From: an uncultured Acidobacteriota bacterium
GTDB taxonomy: Bacteria > Acidobacteriota > Terriglobia > Terriglobales > Acidobacteriaceae
Reading direction: 5' to 3'
Length of the DNA stretch: 64,000 nt
Assembly: GCA_903873705.1 (NCBI GenBank)
Contig: CAIQPK010000002.1
Coordinates: forward strand, 1 to 64,000
A program made the translations under genes and the position numbers. Numbering within the stretch: the stretch's first letter is position 1; the number at the start of each line of letters is the position of its first letter. The notes beneath the pieces are model-generated. The model had not been told where the DNA came from. It saw nothing but the letters and a program-made list of their open reading frames with translations, and made no database searches. Positions 24,633 through 34,416 of this stretch are shown piece by piece.

Positions 24633-25310
24633 CTATTCCTTCTTTGCCGCCCCAGCTGTGGCGTGGGCGTATTCATTCTTCTGTTCGCGCGTTTCGATCG
24701 TGTCGAGTTCGTAGCCGGTGCGTGCAAATCCTGTCGTCAGCGGAGCCTGAATATTCGGTGTGTTGTCGCCCGTCATCAACGTGGGCGTATTTGCCGGTGC
24801 TGTAGGCGCCGTTCCGAGTCCGCGCGTCGCGATCAGCTCCATGGCGCGCTGGATGGGGATGCGGGTAATGCCGTTGGCATCGGTGCTGGTGTTTTCCAGA
24901 AGGAGATCTTCCTGCGCGTGCAGATCGGCGGTCGCCTGAAGGCCGTCGTCGGTATCCAGCCGCGGCGTGGGGAAGGTTGCCGTGATCGCCCGGAGATCCT
25001 TCTGTTCCATGTCAGGATTCGGAGTCAGGTTCTGGCGTTCGGCCTCGTGTGTGTTGCTGTACTGGTGCCACTTATCTGGAGGTCCATCTTCCTTCACGAA
25101 GCTGTAGTTGATGACCTTGCCCAGGTAGAAGCAGAGCACGAAAAACACGGCGACGCACGCCAGCAGACCTCCGAGAAAGTAGACGATGCCGCCGACGTTG
25201 ACATCCTGCGTTTCATAACCGGGATGCTCTGCGTCGACCTTAGGCGACGGGTGAGCGGGCACGCCCTCCGGCTTGCCCATATCGTGTCCTTCGTGTCCGT
25301 TAGTGGGCAT
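24633..25310 (-). CDS. Uncharacterised single-span membrane protein of the act-cox operon
   Basis: 225 residues. One membrane helix (about 41-63, GIVYFLGGLLACVAVFFVLC) with a short His/Gly-rich N-terminus and a soluble C-terminal part. In it PRLDTDDG, a region with LHAQEDLLLE, and IPIQRAMELIATRG (151-164) follow a pattern I recall from small proteins encoded beside SCO1 and alternative complex III genes (PRLQ...D...L...E..LL..Y...IPIxRAMxLLxxRG). No enzyme motif is visible; a structural or assembly role in the oxidase supercomplex is the simplest inference. It overlaps the end of actF by 11 bases and starts after GGAG. Confidence 0.75.
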   Translation of the reverse strand: MPTNGHEGHDMGKPEGVPAHPSPKVDAEHPGYETQDVNVGGIVYFLGGLLACVAVFFVLCFYLGKVINYSFVKEDGPPDKWHQYSNTHEAERQNLTPNPDMEQKDLRAITATFPTPRLDTDDGLQATADLHAQEDLLLENTSTDANGITRIPIQRAMELIATRGLGTAPTAPANTPTLMTGDNTPNIQAPLTTGFARTGYELDTIETREQKNEYAHATAGAAKKE

Positions 25311-26622
25311 GTTCGGGCTCCAGCATTTCCGCAAGGTGCGGATCGTTTGTGTTCACCAGCGGGCGCGACATCAGCAATGTCAGGTAGCAGTACGCCCACA
25401 CCGCAAGAATAGCGACGGGAACAGTAATATACGCGAGAATTCCGAAGTTGCCCGAGAGGTGCAGATTACGCGCCGCGTCAGGGAAGTTCGGCTCAATTAA
25501 CCAGAAGAGATCGAATGCGCGAGCGAAGATCATCCAGCTCGTCAGGATCACCATCTTCTTCTTCGAACGCTTGAGATCGCGCGAGAGCAGCAGGCAGAAG
25601 GGAACGACCCAATGGAAGATGAAGTCCATCGAGCAGATGACCCACCACCCACCGCGGATGCGGTTCAGATACCAGGGAATCTCGTCCGGCAGGTTCCCCG
25701 ACCAGATGATGAGGAACTCGGCAAACGTCAGGTAGATGTTCAGCATGACAAAAGCGAACAGGAACTTGCCGAGATCGTGCTGCTCGGTCGTGCGCAGCAA
25801 GGTCTTCATGGGCTCAGTCTTCGAGAGCAGGACGACGGTCAGGATCGAAAGAGCGAGTACCGCGAAGCCCTGGCCGACAAGGAACTGCAGACCCCAGATT
25901 GACGAGTACCACGTCACATCGAGCGACATGACCCACACAATTGCACCAACCGACATCAGGATCACGTAGATCAGGATGCCAATGCCGCTGAGATTCTCGA
26001 AACGTTCGCGCCACTTGTCGTAGCTGCGCTGAGATCCCGCGGCCGGGTCGGCGTCGCGTTCTACCGACCACTTCTGCAGGAAGTACATCATCGCCAGGAA
26101 GACGCCGAAGATGACGGCCCACTCGACGATCATGCTCGACTTGCTGAGCATCGCGTGTTTTGCAATCGACGTGAGTGCTTCTTCTTCCGTAATCAGGCCT
26201 TGATGCGCTGCCTGCCAGAACTCGGTGGGGGTCGTGTAACGCGCCCACACATATAGAGACTTGGCGCCGAAGATGATGGGGAGAAACAACACCGCCACCA
26301 CTGGCAGAGTGCGTGCCATGGCTTCCAGCGGACGCCGCAGTAGAAGGCCCCATTTGCCGCCCGAGACGTACTGCAGCATCAACATGCAGAGTCCGCCACC
26401 CGCGAAAGTGAAGGCCATCATGAAGCCCAGCAGGTAAGCGCGGAGAATGTGCGCCGGACCATCGTGGACCAGGAAGAAGACCAGCGAGACGAGGGTCGCC
26501 GCAACCGCGACGACCAGCATCCGGGTGCGCCACGCAGCGACGAAGTCAGGCGCCGTCAGCACAGCCGGAAGCGTCTTCGGCCCATGTGCGTGATGTTCGA
26601 TATGTTCGGTTCCGTGTGCCAT
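25300..26622 (-). CDS. actF: Alternative complex III membrane subunit ActF (NrfD-like)
   Basis: 440 residues with about ten membrane helices. ActF is the second polytopic subunit of alternative complex III, a paralogue of ActC, and packs beside it in the membrane. Seen here: a His-rich N-terminus (GTEHIEHHAHGPKT), AYLLGFMMAFTFAGGGLCML, a long loop, and C-terminal HWVVPFCLLLSRDLKRSKKK before the last helices. Position after actE and before the SCO1/oxidase genes is the standard order. A gap of 103 bases separates it from actE. The identity follows from synteny plus topology. Confidence 0.88.
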   Translation of the reverse strand: MAHGTEHIEHHAHGPKTLPAVLTAPDFVAAWRTRMLVVAVAATLVSLVFFLVHDGPAHILRAYLLGFMMAFTFAGGGLCMLMLQYVSGGKWGLLLRRPLEAMARTLPVVAVLFLPIIFGAKSLYVWARYTTPTEFWQAAHQGLITEEEALTSIAKHAMLSKSSMIVEWAVIFGVFLAMMYFLQKWSVERDADPAAGSQRSYDKWRERFENLSGIGILIYVILMSVGAIVWVMSLDVTWYSSIWGLQFLVGQGFAVLALSILTVVLLSKTEPMKTLLRTTEQHDLGKFLFAFVMLNIYLTFAEFLIIWSGNLPDEIPWYLNRIRGGWWVICSMDFIFHWVVPFCLLLSRDLKRSKKKMVILTSWMIFARAFDLFWLIEPNFPDAARNLHLSGNFGILAYITVPVAILAVWAYCYLTLLMSRPLVNTNDPHLAEMLEPEHAH

Positions 26623-26725
26623 GCGTTGCGGCCTTTTGATCCTTTTGTCTTCTCGAAGTTCAGCCCGTGGTGGATGGTGCCTTGCTGTTTGCTTCTAAAC
26701 TTGCCGTCCGTTTGCGCGGACTTAC

Positions 26726-27874
26726 TTACGGCTTCTTTTCTGCGCTGCCCGTGCTGCTCAAAAAGGCGATCAGATGGTCGATGTCCTCGCTTGAGAGTTT
26801 GGCGGCAAATGAGGGCATGGGTGGCTTGGCTGTCGGTACGCCGTTGGTTACGTTGGAGCGGACGTGAGCGGCGCTGGTCCGCTGCACCACACCGATCAGG
26901 GCGGGAATCATGGGCGGCATGCCCTGCAAAGTCGGTTGATGGCAGACTTGGCAGTTACGCTGGTAGATCTCCTTACCGGCTGCGATATCAGCTGCGGATG
27001 ACGCAGCAGGCTTGGCCGGTGTCGTGGCGACAGCGGGTGCCTTTCCTGCAGCTGGTGCGGCAGCGGCGCCCGGAACGGGCTTGGCTGTCGCGGGAGCAGG
27101 CGTGGCGGTCGGGGTCGCGGAAGGAGCCGTTGGGGGTGGCGTGGGTGCGGCCGTTGTTGGAACCGGGCGGTCATCAAGACCAGCCATGGACGTCGCGGTC
27201 CGCGGCATTTCCCATTCGCCCGCAAAGCTTGCCGGCATCCCCTCACGCTCGGCGATAGCGCTCAGCGTTTCAGGGTGTGCACCGGGAGCGATGTCCGACT
27301 GAGTCGCATTCTGGGAAAGCTGGAGAGCCTTGATATAGGCCACGACTGCCCAGCGATCAGCCGGGGTCAGCTGTGCGGCATAATCTGGCATCGCACCATA
27401 ACCGTTGGTCATCACGTTGAAGAAGTGGCCCAGTGGAGCATTACGCAGACGCTCACTGTGATAAGTTGCCGCCGGCATATAGCCGCGCTGCACAATCATG
27501 CCTTGGCCGTTACCCACGCGCGAATGGCAGGGCGTGCAGTAAACGTTGAAGCGTTCCTGGCCGCGCTGCAACACTGCCAGCGTCACCGGAAAGGGGAAAG
27601 TGTTGCCTTCGCCGCCATTCTGCATGCCGGTATAGAAATAAGCGTCGTCGTGCATCTGACCGCGGGCTACGGTGTTGTCAACCTGTGGCCGCGCGGAGCG
27701 CCCGTCGGCGAAGAAGTCGGTGCCGCGCTGCGGGAAGAACTTGGGCTGATCGTGCATGTCCTGACGGCAACCCGCCAGCACCAGCATGGCTGCCAGGGCC
27801 GAAGCACCTGTTACTCGCTTGAGGATATGCACGCTGCTACCCGATCCTTGATTCTGCTTGCGAAGTCCCTGCAT
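26726..27874 (-). CDS. actE: Alternative complex III cytochrome c subunit ActE
   Basis: 382 residues. A lipobox (LAAMLVLAGC, lipidated Cys 36) anchors it to the periplasmic face. Two CxxCH heme sites are present: CTPCH at 113-117 and CQVCH at 308-312, joined by a Pro/Ala/Thr-rich linker of some 70 residues. ActE is normally mono-heme, so the second module is a fused cytochrome c that probably hands electrons on towards the caa3 oxidase. ATG at 27874 overlaps the actD stop (TAATG); the frame open further upstream is the shadow of actD. Confidence 0.88.
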   Translation of the reverse strand: MQGLRKQNQGSGSSVHILKRVTGASALAAMLVLAGCRQDMHDQPKFFPQRGTDFFADGRSARPQVDNTVARGQMHDDAYFYTGMQNGGEGNTFPFPVTLAVLQRGQERFNVYCTPCHSRVGNGQGMIVQRGYMPAATYHSERLRNAPLGHFFNVMTNGYGAMPDYAAQLTPADRWAVVAYIKALQLSQNATQSDIAPGAHPETLSAIAEREGMPASFAGEWEMPRTATSMAGLDDRPVPTTAAPTPPPTAPSATPTATPAPATAKPVPGAAAAPAAGKAPAVATTPAKPAASSAADIAAGKEIYQRNCQVCHQPTLQGMPPMIPALIGVVQRTSAAHVRSNVTNGVPTAKPPMPSFAAKLSSEDIDHLIAFLSSTGSAEKKP

Positions 27875-28416
27875 TAGTGGTCGACCTCCACAACGGAAGC
27901 CGGAGAAAACTGCTCCAGGAACGCCCGCGATTCGGTCAGCGAAAACTTCGGATCGTGCGCTTCCAGACAGAGGAAGAACTTGTCCGTGGTCGCTCCATTG
28001 CGGAAATTCGGCGCATTGAAGACCGGATGATAAAGCTGCGGCAAGCCATTCAGCGCCAGCATGCCAAACGCGGCCGACAGGCCGGAAAACAGGATCGTCC
28101 ACTCGTATGCGGGAATGATAAACGCCGGCCACGAGAACAGCGGGCGGCCACCGATATTGAGCGGATACGCATAGACGTTGATCCATGTTTCCATCAGGAA
28201 TGCGGTGGTCAGGCCCATCACCCCACCCATCAGGCAGAGCAGTGGCACGCGCGTCTTGTGGAAGTGCAGCGCCTCAGCAGCCTCTTCCACCGGATACGGC
28301 GTGTAGCACTCCATGCGGCGATAGCCTTCACGGCGCGCCATCTGGGTCGCGTGAACCAGCTCGCTCGGCGTATTGAATTCGGCCAGGAGGCCGTAAGTTC
28401 CTTCTCTCGGCGGCAT
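27874..28416 (-). CDS. actD: Alternative complex III subunit ActD (DUF3341)
   Basis: 180 residues. ActD has two membrane helices and an N-terminal cytoplasmic domain. Seen: YGLLAEFNTPSELVHATQMA followed by EGYRRMECYTPYPVEE, the DUF3341 signature, then two helices (VPLLCLMGGVMGLTTAFLME and SWPAFIIPAYEWTILFSGLS). The start overlaps the actC stop (TGATG) and the stop overlaps the actE start, so translation is coupled. Confidence 0.93.
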   Translation of the reverse strand: MPPREGTYGLLAEFNTPSELVHATQMARREGYRRMECYTPYPVEEAAEALHFHKTRVPLLCLMGGVMGLTTAFLMETWINVYAYPLNIGGRPLFSWPAFIIPAYEWTILFSGLSAAFGMLALNGLPQLYHPVFNAPNFRNGATTDKFFLCLEAHDPKFSLTESRAFLEQFSPASVVEVDH

Positions 28417-29858
28417 CAGGCGGTCTCCTCGATGACGGTCTCAGCATTCGCGCCACCGGGACGAATCTTGGTCTGCGGCAGCATCATCTTGATTTCGTTC
28501 ATCGGAATCATCGGAGCGAACCGTGCAAAGCACAGAAACAGGGTCGTAAACAGGCCCCACGTTCCGATAAAGAGCATGTAATCCCACTTGGTCGCTCGGT
28601 ATGTTCCCCAGCTTGACGGCAGGTAGTCGCGGTAGAGCGACGTCACAACGATGACAAAGCGCTCAAACCACATACCGATATTCACCACGAATGAGAGGAT
28701 GAACAGGTAGGTGACGTTGACCCGCAGTTTGCGCCACCACAGCGTCGTCAGCGGAATCAGGATGTTGGTCAGGATCAGGATCCAGTAGCCCCAGCCCATC
28801 GGGCCGAACATACGGTTCCACATCATGAAGAACTCCCAGTGACTGGCCGAGTACCAGCTCATGAACACTTCCATCGCGTAGCCATAAGCCACGATCAGGC
28901 CGGTTCCGAGCATGACCTTTGCCATGTTATCCAGGTGGCGCAAGGTCACCAGATCTTCGAGGTGATAGAACTTGCGGATCGGAATCGCCAGCGTCAGCAC
29001 CATGGCGAAACCCGAGTAGATCGCGCCCGCCACGAAGTACGGCGGGAAGATAGTCGTATGCCATCCAGCCAGCGCCGCGACCGCGAAGTCGAAGCTGATG
29101 ACCGTGTGCACGGAGAGCACCAGGGGCGTTGAAAGACCGGCCAGCAGCAGCGAGGCTGTCTCGTAACGAATCCAGTGGCGTGTCGATCCGCGCCAGCCCA
29201 GTGAGAGCAGGCCGTAGATGTACTTGGCCAGGGGCAGCTTGGCGCGATCGCGCAGCGTACCGAAGTCGGGGATCATGCCGATGTACCAGAACACCACCGA
29301 GATGGTTGCGTAGGTGGAGACAGCGAAGACGTCCCACGCCAAAGGGCTGCGGAACTGCGGCCAGATGTTCATGGTGTTCGGGTACGGAAAGAGCCAGTAG
29401 CCGAGCCACGGACGGCCGACGTGCAGCAGCGGGAACATACCCGCGCAGACGACCGCGAAGATCGTCATTGCTTCTGCGAAGCGGTTGATCGAGTTGCGCC
29501 ACGTCTGTTTGAACAGCAGCAGGATTGCCGAGATCAGCGTACCGGCGTGGCCAATACCGATCCACCAGACGAAGTTAATGATGGCGAAGCCCCAGGCGCC
29601 GGGGATCGTGATACCCCAGATGCCGACGCCCTTGAGAAACAGCCAGGTCACGGCGATCACTACCAGCGACGCAACGCCGCCAGCAAACATCAGGCCGAAG
29701 AACCACGCCAGCGGCGTGTGTCCCGTCAGCACGATGCCCGCGATCTTCTGTGTGACCGACTTGAAGTTGTGACCCGGTGCGATGACTGCGTACTCGCCGG
29801 TACGCGGGTCGATCATCGGGTCGACAACCGGGTCTTCAATAGGACTCTTGGTTGCCAT
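28416..29858 (-). CDS. actC: Alternative complex III quinol-oxidising membrane subunit ActC (NrfD)
   Basis: 480 residues with about ten helices. ActC belongs to the NrfD family and forms the quinol-binding membrane part of alternative complex III. Recognisable stretches are VWWIGIGHAGTLISAILLLF, MFPLLHVGRPWLGYWLFPYP and VHTVISFDFAVAALAGWHTT. These include the conserved His-Ala-Gly, HxGRP and W-H-T motifs. The ATG at 29858 follows GGGAGC and lies one base after the actB stop, so the upstream extension to 29978 is excluded. Confidence 0.94.
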   Translation of the reverse strand: MATKSPIEDPVVDPMIDPRTGEYAVIAPGHNFKSVTQKIAGIVLTGHTPLAWFFGLMFAGGVASLVVIAVTWLFLKGVGIWGITIPGAWGFAIINFVWWIGIGHAGTLISAILLLFKQTWRNSINRFAEAMTIFAVVCAGMFPLLHVGRPWLGYWLFPYPNTMNIWPQFRSPLAWDVFAVSTYATISVVFWYIGMIPDFGTLRDRAKLPLAKYIYGLLSLGWRGSTRHWIRYETASLLLAGLSTPLVLSVHTVISFDFAVAALAGWHTTIFPPYFVAGAIYSGFAMVLTLAIPIRKFYHLEDLVTLRHLDNMAKVMLGTGLIVAYGYAMEVFMSWYSASHWEFFMMWNRMFGPMGWGYWILILTNILIPLTTLWWRKLRVNVTYLFILSFVVNIGMWFERFVIVVTSLYRDYLPSSWGTYRATKWDYMLFIGTWGLFTTLFLCFARFAPMIPMNEIKMMLPQTKIRPGGANAETVIEETA

Positions 29859-29859
29859 A

Positions 29860-32800
29860 CTAAGCAAGCTCCCGGTTCGGGTTGATGACGCCCGCGGTGT
29901 AGGTGGTGCGAGGACGATAGTTGAGGTCGCCGAGCACGGTATAGTCGCGCTCCTCGGCCTTCCGCTTGGACACGGCACTGTTCGGATCGTTCAGGTTGCC
30001 GAACGAGATGGCACTGGTCGGGCAGGCCTGTTGGCATGCCGTCACGATTTCGCCGTCCTTGATCGCCCGGTTTTCCTTGTCCGCTTCAATCTTCACCGCT
30101 TCAATGCGCTGGATGCAGTACGAACACTTCTCCATCACACCACGCGAACGCACACTGACGTCCGGGTTACGCATGAACTTCAGGCTCTCGGTATCGAAGT
30201 CCGAGTACAGCAGGAAGTTGAACCGGCGCACCTTGTACGGGCAGTTGTTGGAGCAGTAACGCGTGCCCACGCAGCGGTTGTAAACCATGGTGTTGATGCC
30301 TTCTGGCGTATGTACCGTAGCGCCGACCGGGCAGACCAATTCGCAACCTGCGTTTTCGCAGTGCTGGCAGGCCATCGGCTGGAAGTGCGCCCTGGGGGCG
30401 TGCAGATCGCCTTCGAAGTACGTATCGATGCGCAGCCATTGCATGTTGCGGCCGACCTTGACCTGCTCACGGCCGACCACGGGAATATTGTTCTCCGCGT
30501 AGCAGCTCACGATGCAGGCGTTGCAGCCCACGCAGGAGTTCAGGTCGATCGCCATGCCCCACTTGTTCTGGAGGGTGCCCTTATCCCGGAGTGAAGACTC
30601 GGCCTTCGAGTAATTCCAGGCATCCGGGAACATGCTGTCGTCGTGCTTCGGCGTCTCGACGAGCGGGTTGAAGTCCGACTTGTCTGCGGGTGCGCCTGCC
30701 GGTTCCTCACCGTGCGCAAAGCCAGGGTTAGCCTTGACTTCCTCTAATGTCGCGTAACGAATGATCGCCCGCTCCATCGCTTCGTGGCCCGGTAGCGAGT
30801 AGGCTCCAGTCTTAGGCGAAAGAGTCTTCTGCAAATCGTGCTGAGCGTAGGCGCCGCGCGTTTCCATCGCATGGACCTTGGTCACACACAGGTCATACGT
30901 TCCCTGTCCGCGCTTCACGGTCAACCCGGTTGCCGCGTGCGGCTTATCCGCAGTCCGCAGAACGTAGGCATTGAAGCCCACACCCCCGCCGACACGTAGA
31001 CCGTCGCCGCCACTGCGTCCAAAGCCGAGGTACACCGTAACGCACTCATCGGGATGCCCGGGGACCATTAGCACCGGAGCGACGACCTTGCGGCCACCGA
31101 CCGAAAGCTCGATCGCATCGTTCTCCTCGATGTGCAGCCCGGCCATGGTATCCATGCTCATCAGCGCGGCGTTGTCCCAAGCAAGCGACGTCACCGGCTT
31201 GGGTAGTTCCTGCAGCCAGCCATTGTTGGCGTAACGCCCGTCATACAGTGACGGATCAGCCTTGAAGGCAATTTCGAGACCAGCATTTGGATTGCTCGTC
31301 ACCGCGGGGAGTGTTCCACCAGGCGCGCCAACAGCCTTCGGCGCGAACGCCGTGCCTTCTACCCAGCCATCGTGCAGCGCCTTGCGCCAGCCGTTGGCAA
31401 AATCGCCGGTGATGTAGGTCTTCGCGGTGGCGACCACCGCGTCATATCCACCCTGCGACGGATCAAGCAGCACCTGCAGCACATCGTGCGCGCTCTTGCC
31501 GCCCCACAGCGGATCGATCATAGGCTGGATGATGGAGATCGTGCCATCATAAGCGCGCGCGTCCGACCACATCTCCAGGTAGTGGGCCTTGTTCACGTGC
31601 CAAGTGGAAGCGAAGCCGGTCTCATCCATGTGCGATCCCAGATGCACCGTCGTCGACACCTTCGCAAACGCAGCGGCAAATTCGAGATCGGCGGGGGCGT
31701 TATACAGGGGATTCGTACCCAGCATGACCAGCCACTTCACCTTGCCGGCGTTCATATCGGCGACGAGCGACTTGAGGTCAGCGCCCTGCTCGCTTGGAAC
31801 GGGGTTGATTGACTCCGTGTAGACCACCGTCTTACCCACTGCACCCAACGTGGCGTTGAAGGCGTGCGCTGCCGCATGCACCGTGGTTGAAGCCTGCGGA
31901 CCAGCGATCACGACAGCGCGTCCGCCAGCAGCCTTCAGGTCCTTGGCCACCGCAACCGCGAACGCTTTCACTTCAGCAAAGCGATTGCCGGCGTAATTCG
32001 ATTCAGCGGTTGACGTCGTTCCACTGCCAACCATGGCATCCTTCAACAACAGCGTGAAAGCGTCAATCTCGCTCGGCTTCAGTGCCAGGCGATGCTCAGC
32101 CTTATATCCGGTAACGGTCGGCATCGTCTCGACGACGTACATCCGATTCATCGTCTTGCCCGCATCATAGCGATGGCGCTCAGCATAAGCCGCTGCCATG
32201 GGAAGGTGGCCCGGGAAGGCAATACCACCCAGGAAATCAGCATCGATCGCCAGGATCACATCGGCATCTTCAAGCTTGTACTGAATATCCAAGTAGTCAT
32301 TGAATGCAGCCTTCGAGGCAGCGCGGCCGGCGTCGCCGTTCACGGCGTCATACTGCACCAGCTTGGCGGAAGGATACTTTGCCGTAACTTGCTTCCACTG
32401 CGCTGCCAGCGTGGGAGACGTGATCGTCTCACTAAGGAAGTAGACGCCTTCGCCGCCCCTGGTATTGCTGACGGCCGTTCCGAATGCCTGCTGAAAGCGT
32501 CCCCACTCCGAATCGTTGCCGTGGAACACTACGCCCTTGGAGCGGTCGGGATCATAAAGATCGAGCAGGGTGGCCTGCGTGAACGTATCAGACTTGCCCT
32601 TGGTTGCGGGGTGCTCTGGATTGCCGTCGACCTTGATCGGGCGGAACGCGTCAGACTTCACCAGCACCGGGATAGCGCCCGTCGGAAACGGGTGCGCGGT
32701 CGCAAAGTACATCGGCTTGCCCAAGACGAGATCCTCAGGCTGCTTCACGTACGGAAAGATGGGTTCGTCGGGCTGCTTGGTGCAACCGGCAAGGCCGGCC

Positions 32801-33093
32801 AGCGCGAAGCTCGCGCCCATGACTTTCAGGAATCCGCGGCGGGAAACAGCATCCACCCACTCGCCGGCGCCGGACTGCCGTGGGAACTCTTCCTGCATCA
32901 GTTCCTGGAACTGCGGCGTGTCGGCCAGCTCGTCCAGGTTCTTCCAGAAGCGCTTGCCGGTCTGACCATCGAGTTTGGCACGCACTTCGGCGAGCGTCAT
33001 CTTGGCCGGAGCGATGCTGTTCACAATCTGCGGCACTACTGTTTCTGCCTTGTCGTCCATGACTGGGTCTTGCCCCATCGGTGTCGAATTCAT
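29860..33093 (-). CDS. actB: Alternative complex III iron-sulfur subunit ActB
   Basis: 1077 residues: an N-terminal molybdopterin-oxidoreductase-like domain and a C-terminal ferredoxin domain. In ActB proteins the first domain has lost the molybdenum cofactor. A Tat-type motif (SRRGFLK, Arg 85-86) is followed by a lipobox-like LAGC (Cys 104). Four cysteine clusters occur within about residues 850-1035: CVGCNACIVSC, CQHCENAGCELVCP, CVGTRYCSNNCP, and CSYCIQR with CQQACP, as for the [3Fe-4S]/[4Fe-4S] set. It carries electrons from quinol at ActC to the ActA hemes. I start at ATG 33093, which overlaps the actA stop as ATGA; the longer GTG start is less likely. Confidence 0.95.
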   Translation of the reverse strand: MNSTPMGQDPVMDDKAETVVPQIVNSIAPAKMTLAEVRAKLDGQTGKRFWKNLDELADTPQFQELMQEEFPRQSGAGEWVDAVSRRGFLKVMGASFALAGLAGCTKQPDEPIFPYVKQPEDLVLGKPMYFATAHPFPTGAIPVLVKSDAFRPIKVDGNPEHPATKGKSDTFTQATLLDLYDPDRSKGVVFHGNDSEWGRFQQAFGTAVSNTRGGEGVYFLSETITSPTLAAQWKQVTAKYPSAKLVQYDAVNGDAGRAASKAAFNDYLDIQYKLEDADVILAIDADFLGGIAFPGHLPMAAAYAERHRYDAGKTMNRMYVVETMPTVTGYKAEHRLALKPSEIDAFTLLLKDAMVGSGTTSTAESNYAGNRFAEVKAFAVAVAKDLKAAGGRAVVIAGPQASTTVHAAAHAFNATLGAVGKTVVYTESINPVPSEQGADLKSLVADMNAGKVKWLVMLGTNPLYNAPADLEFAAAFAKVSTTVHLGSHMDETGFASTWHVNKAHYLEMWSDARAYDGTISIIQPMIDPLWGGKSAHDVLQVLLDPSQGGYDAVVATAKTYITGDFANGWRKALHDGWVEGTAFAPKAVGAPGGTLPAVTSNPNAGLEIAFKADPSLYDGRYANNGWLQELPKPVTSLAWDNAALMSMDTMAGLHIEENDAIELSVGGRKVVAPVLMVPGHPDECVTVYLGFGRSGGDGLRVGGGVGFNAYVLRTADKPHAATGLTVKRGQGTYDLCVTKVHAMETRGAYAQHDLQKTLSPKTGAYSLPGHEAMERAIIRYATLEEVKANPGFAHGEEPAGAPADKSDFNPLVETPKHDDSMFPDAWNYSKAESSLRDKGTLQNKWGMAIDLNSCVGCNACIVSCYAENNIPVVGREQVKVGRNMQWLRIDTYFEGDLHAPRAHFQPMACQHCENAGCELVCPVGATVHTPEGINTMVYNRCVGTRYCSNNCPYKVRRFNFLLYSDFDTESLKFMRNPDVSVRSRGVMEKCSYCIQRIEAVKIEADKENRAIKDGEIVTACQQACPTSAISFGNLNDPNSAVSKRKAEERDYTVLGDLNYRPRTTYTAGVINPNRELA

Positions 33094-34007
33094 CGGTGGC
33101 ACACCTCGCAGCTCGAAAGCTCGTTGGCTGTGCGGATGTGGTACTGAGTGGTCAGAAAGCGTCCAAGCTCTGCCTGGCTGTAGTACGCCTTATAGCTGGC
33201 ACCCGGAATCATCTCTGAGGTTGGCGAGACATCGGAAACTGTCTGGCCTTCGCCCGTATTCGGATGCGCCTCAAGTCTCGTCCCCGACTGCGCCGCCGGC
33301 AGGCCCTGCCGGTCGTAACCAGGGGTCTGCAGCATCGCCATTTCCGTGTTCTTGGTCGGATCCTTTGTGACGCAGCTCACAGCCTGCGCCGTGGGACCGG
33401 TCTTACCCGTCGTCGCACACCAGACCGGTTTTTCGCTGCTCGGTCCAGCCCACGCCATGTTGTAAATTTCGCTCGTTGGACGCAGATTGCTGGCCGGATT
33501 GCGGTGGCAGTTGAGGCACCACTCCATCTGGAGCGTATTTTCCTGGTACATCAGTGGCATCTCATCCACGCGGCCATGGCAGCTTGCGCAGCCAATTCCC
33601 TTGTTCACGTGAATCTCGTGGTTGAAGTACACGTAGTCGGGAAGGTCATGGACGCGGATCCAGTTGATCGACGCACCGGTAGCCCAGCTGGTCCGCACCG
33701 GTTGCAACATGTCGGCGTTGGTCCAGATCTGCGAGTGGCAGTTGATGCAGGTCTTGGTTGGCGGAATGCCAGCATAAGAGCTCTTTTCCACCGACGTATG
33801 GCAGTACTGACACTGCAGGCCGAGGCCCTCGACGTGGTGTTTGTGGCTGAACGGAATGGGCTGGTCCGGCCGCTGTCCCTGCCGCGTCACCCAAGGCGAC
33901 CGCTGCAGCGAGTTCAGCGCCACACCGAGCGCGATGACGATCAAGCCCGTCAGCACCAGGCTCGCGCGAGCCAGTGCGTTCGAGTTGCGATCAAAAACTT
34001 GCGCCAT
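33090..34007 (-). CDS. actA: Alternative complex III pentaheme cytochrome ActA
   Basis: 305 residues. One N-terminal anchor helix (SLVLTGLIVIALGVALNSL) and five CxxCH heme-binding motifs: CQYCH 66-70, CINCH 87-91, CASCH 140-144, CLNCH 164-168 and CEVCH 300-304. The last one sits at the extreme C-terminus, after an inserted 60-residue stretch (about 196-260) with two extra Cys. ActA is the periplasmic pentaheme subunit that receives electrons from ActB. It is the first gene of the 14 kb act-cox operon, with AGGAA before the start. The neighbouring genes leave no doubt about the assignment. Confidence 0.94.
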   Translation of the reverse strand: MAQVFDRNSNALARASLVLTGLIVIALGVALNSLQRSPWVTRQGQRPDQPIPFSHKHHVEGLGLQCQYCHTSVEKSSYAGIPPTKTCINCHSQIWTNADMLQPVRTSWATGASINWIRVHDLPDYVYFNHEIHVNKGIGCASCHGRVDEMPLMYQENTLQMEWCLNCHRNPASNLRPTSEIYNMAWAGPSSEKPVWCATTGKTGPTAQAVSCVTKDPTKNTEMAMLQTPGYDRQGLPAAQSGTRLEAHPNTGEGQTVSDVSPTSEMIPGASYKAYYSQAELGRFLTTQYHIRTANELSSCEVCHR

Positions 34008-34416
34008 GAGTGCGTTCCTGCTTCCTCTGCGTCAAAAAAATGAACGAGGGACGGTTTCGTATCAAGTTGACCTGCGCTGACGACATACGCCGTCCGCGAT
34101 CTGCTGGAGTGTTACTGAGCCTGCGTTCAGTTGTTGTTGAGACCTGCCAAGAAAAGTCGAGTATATCAGCCGAAGAAGGCGTATATGTGACCGTGAGCAC
34201 AATCAGGGCCCGTGCGTCTTCGATAATCGAAGCGATAAGAGCCGTATAAGAACACCATCCCGAGCGACATCCCGGTAACGTCCCGAATCGGGCCTGTTCG
34301 CTCGATTTTCGGGCAGTGCCTGAACGGTAAATGGCGTCCACAATAGTCCGAATTCCCTGTTAAAAAGTTCTGGGCACGCACCGCTGGCAGGCATGAAAGC
34401 CGCTCAGAACCAGAAA
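34008..34416. other. Upstream region of the act-cox operon
   Basis: About 410 bases between actA and the TetR gene. No gene is seen. On the minus strand GATATACTCG contains a TATACT that could be the operon -10 box, though no good -35 lies 17 bases before it. The stretch is AT-richer than the flanks, as expected of a promoter. Confidence 0.4.
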
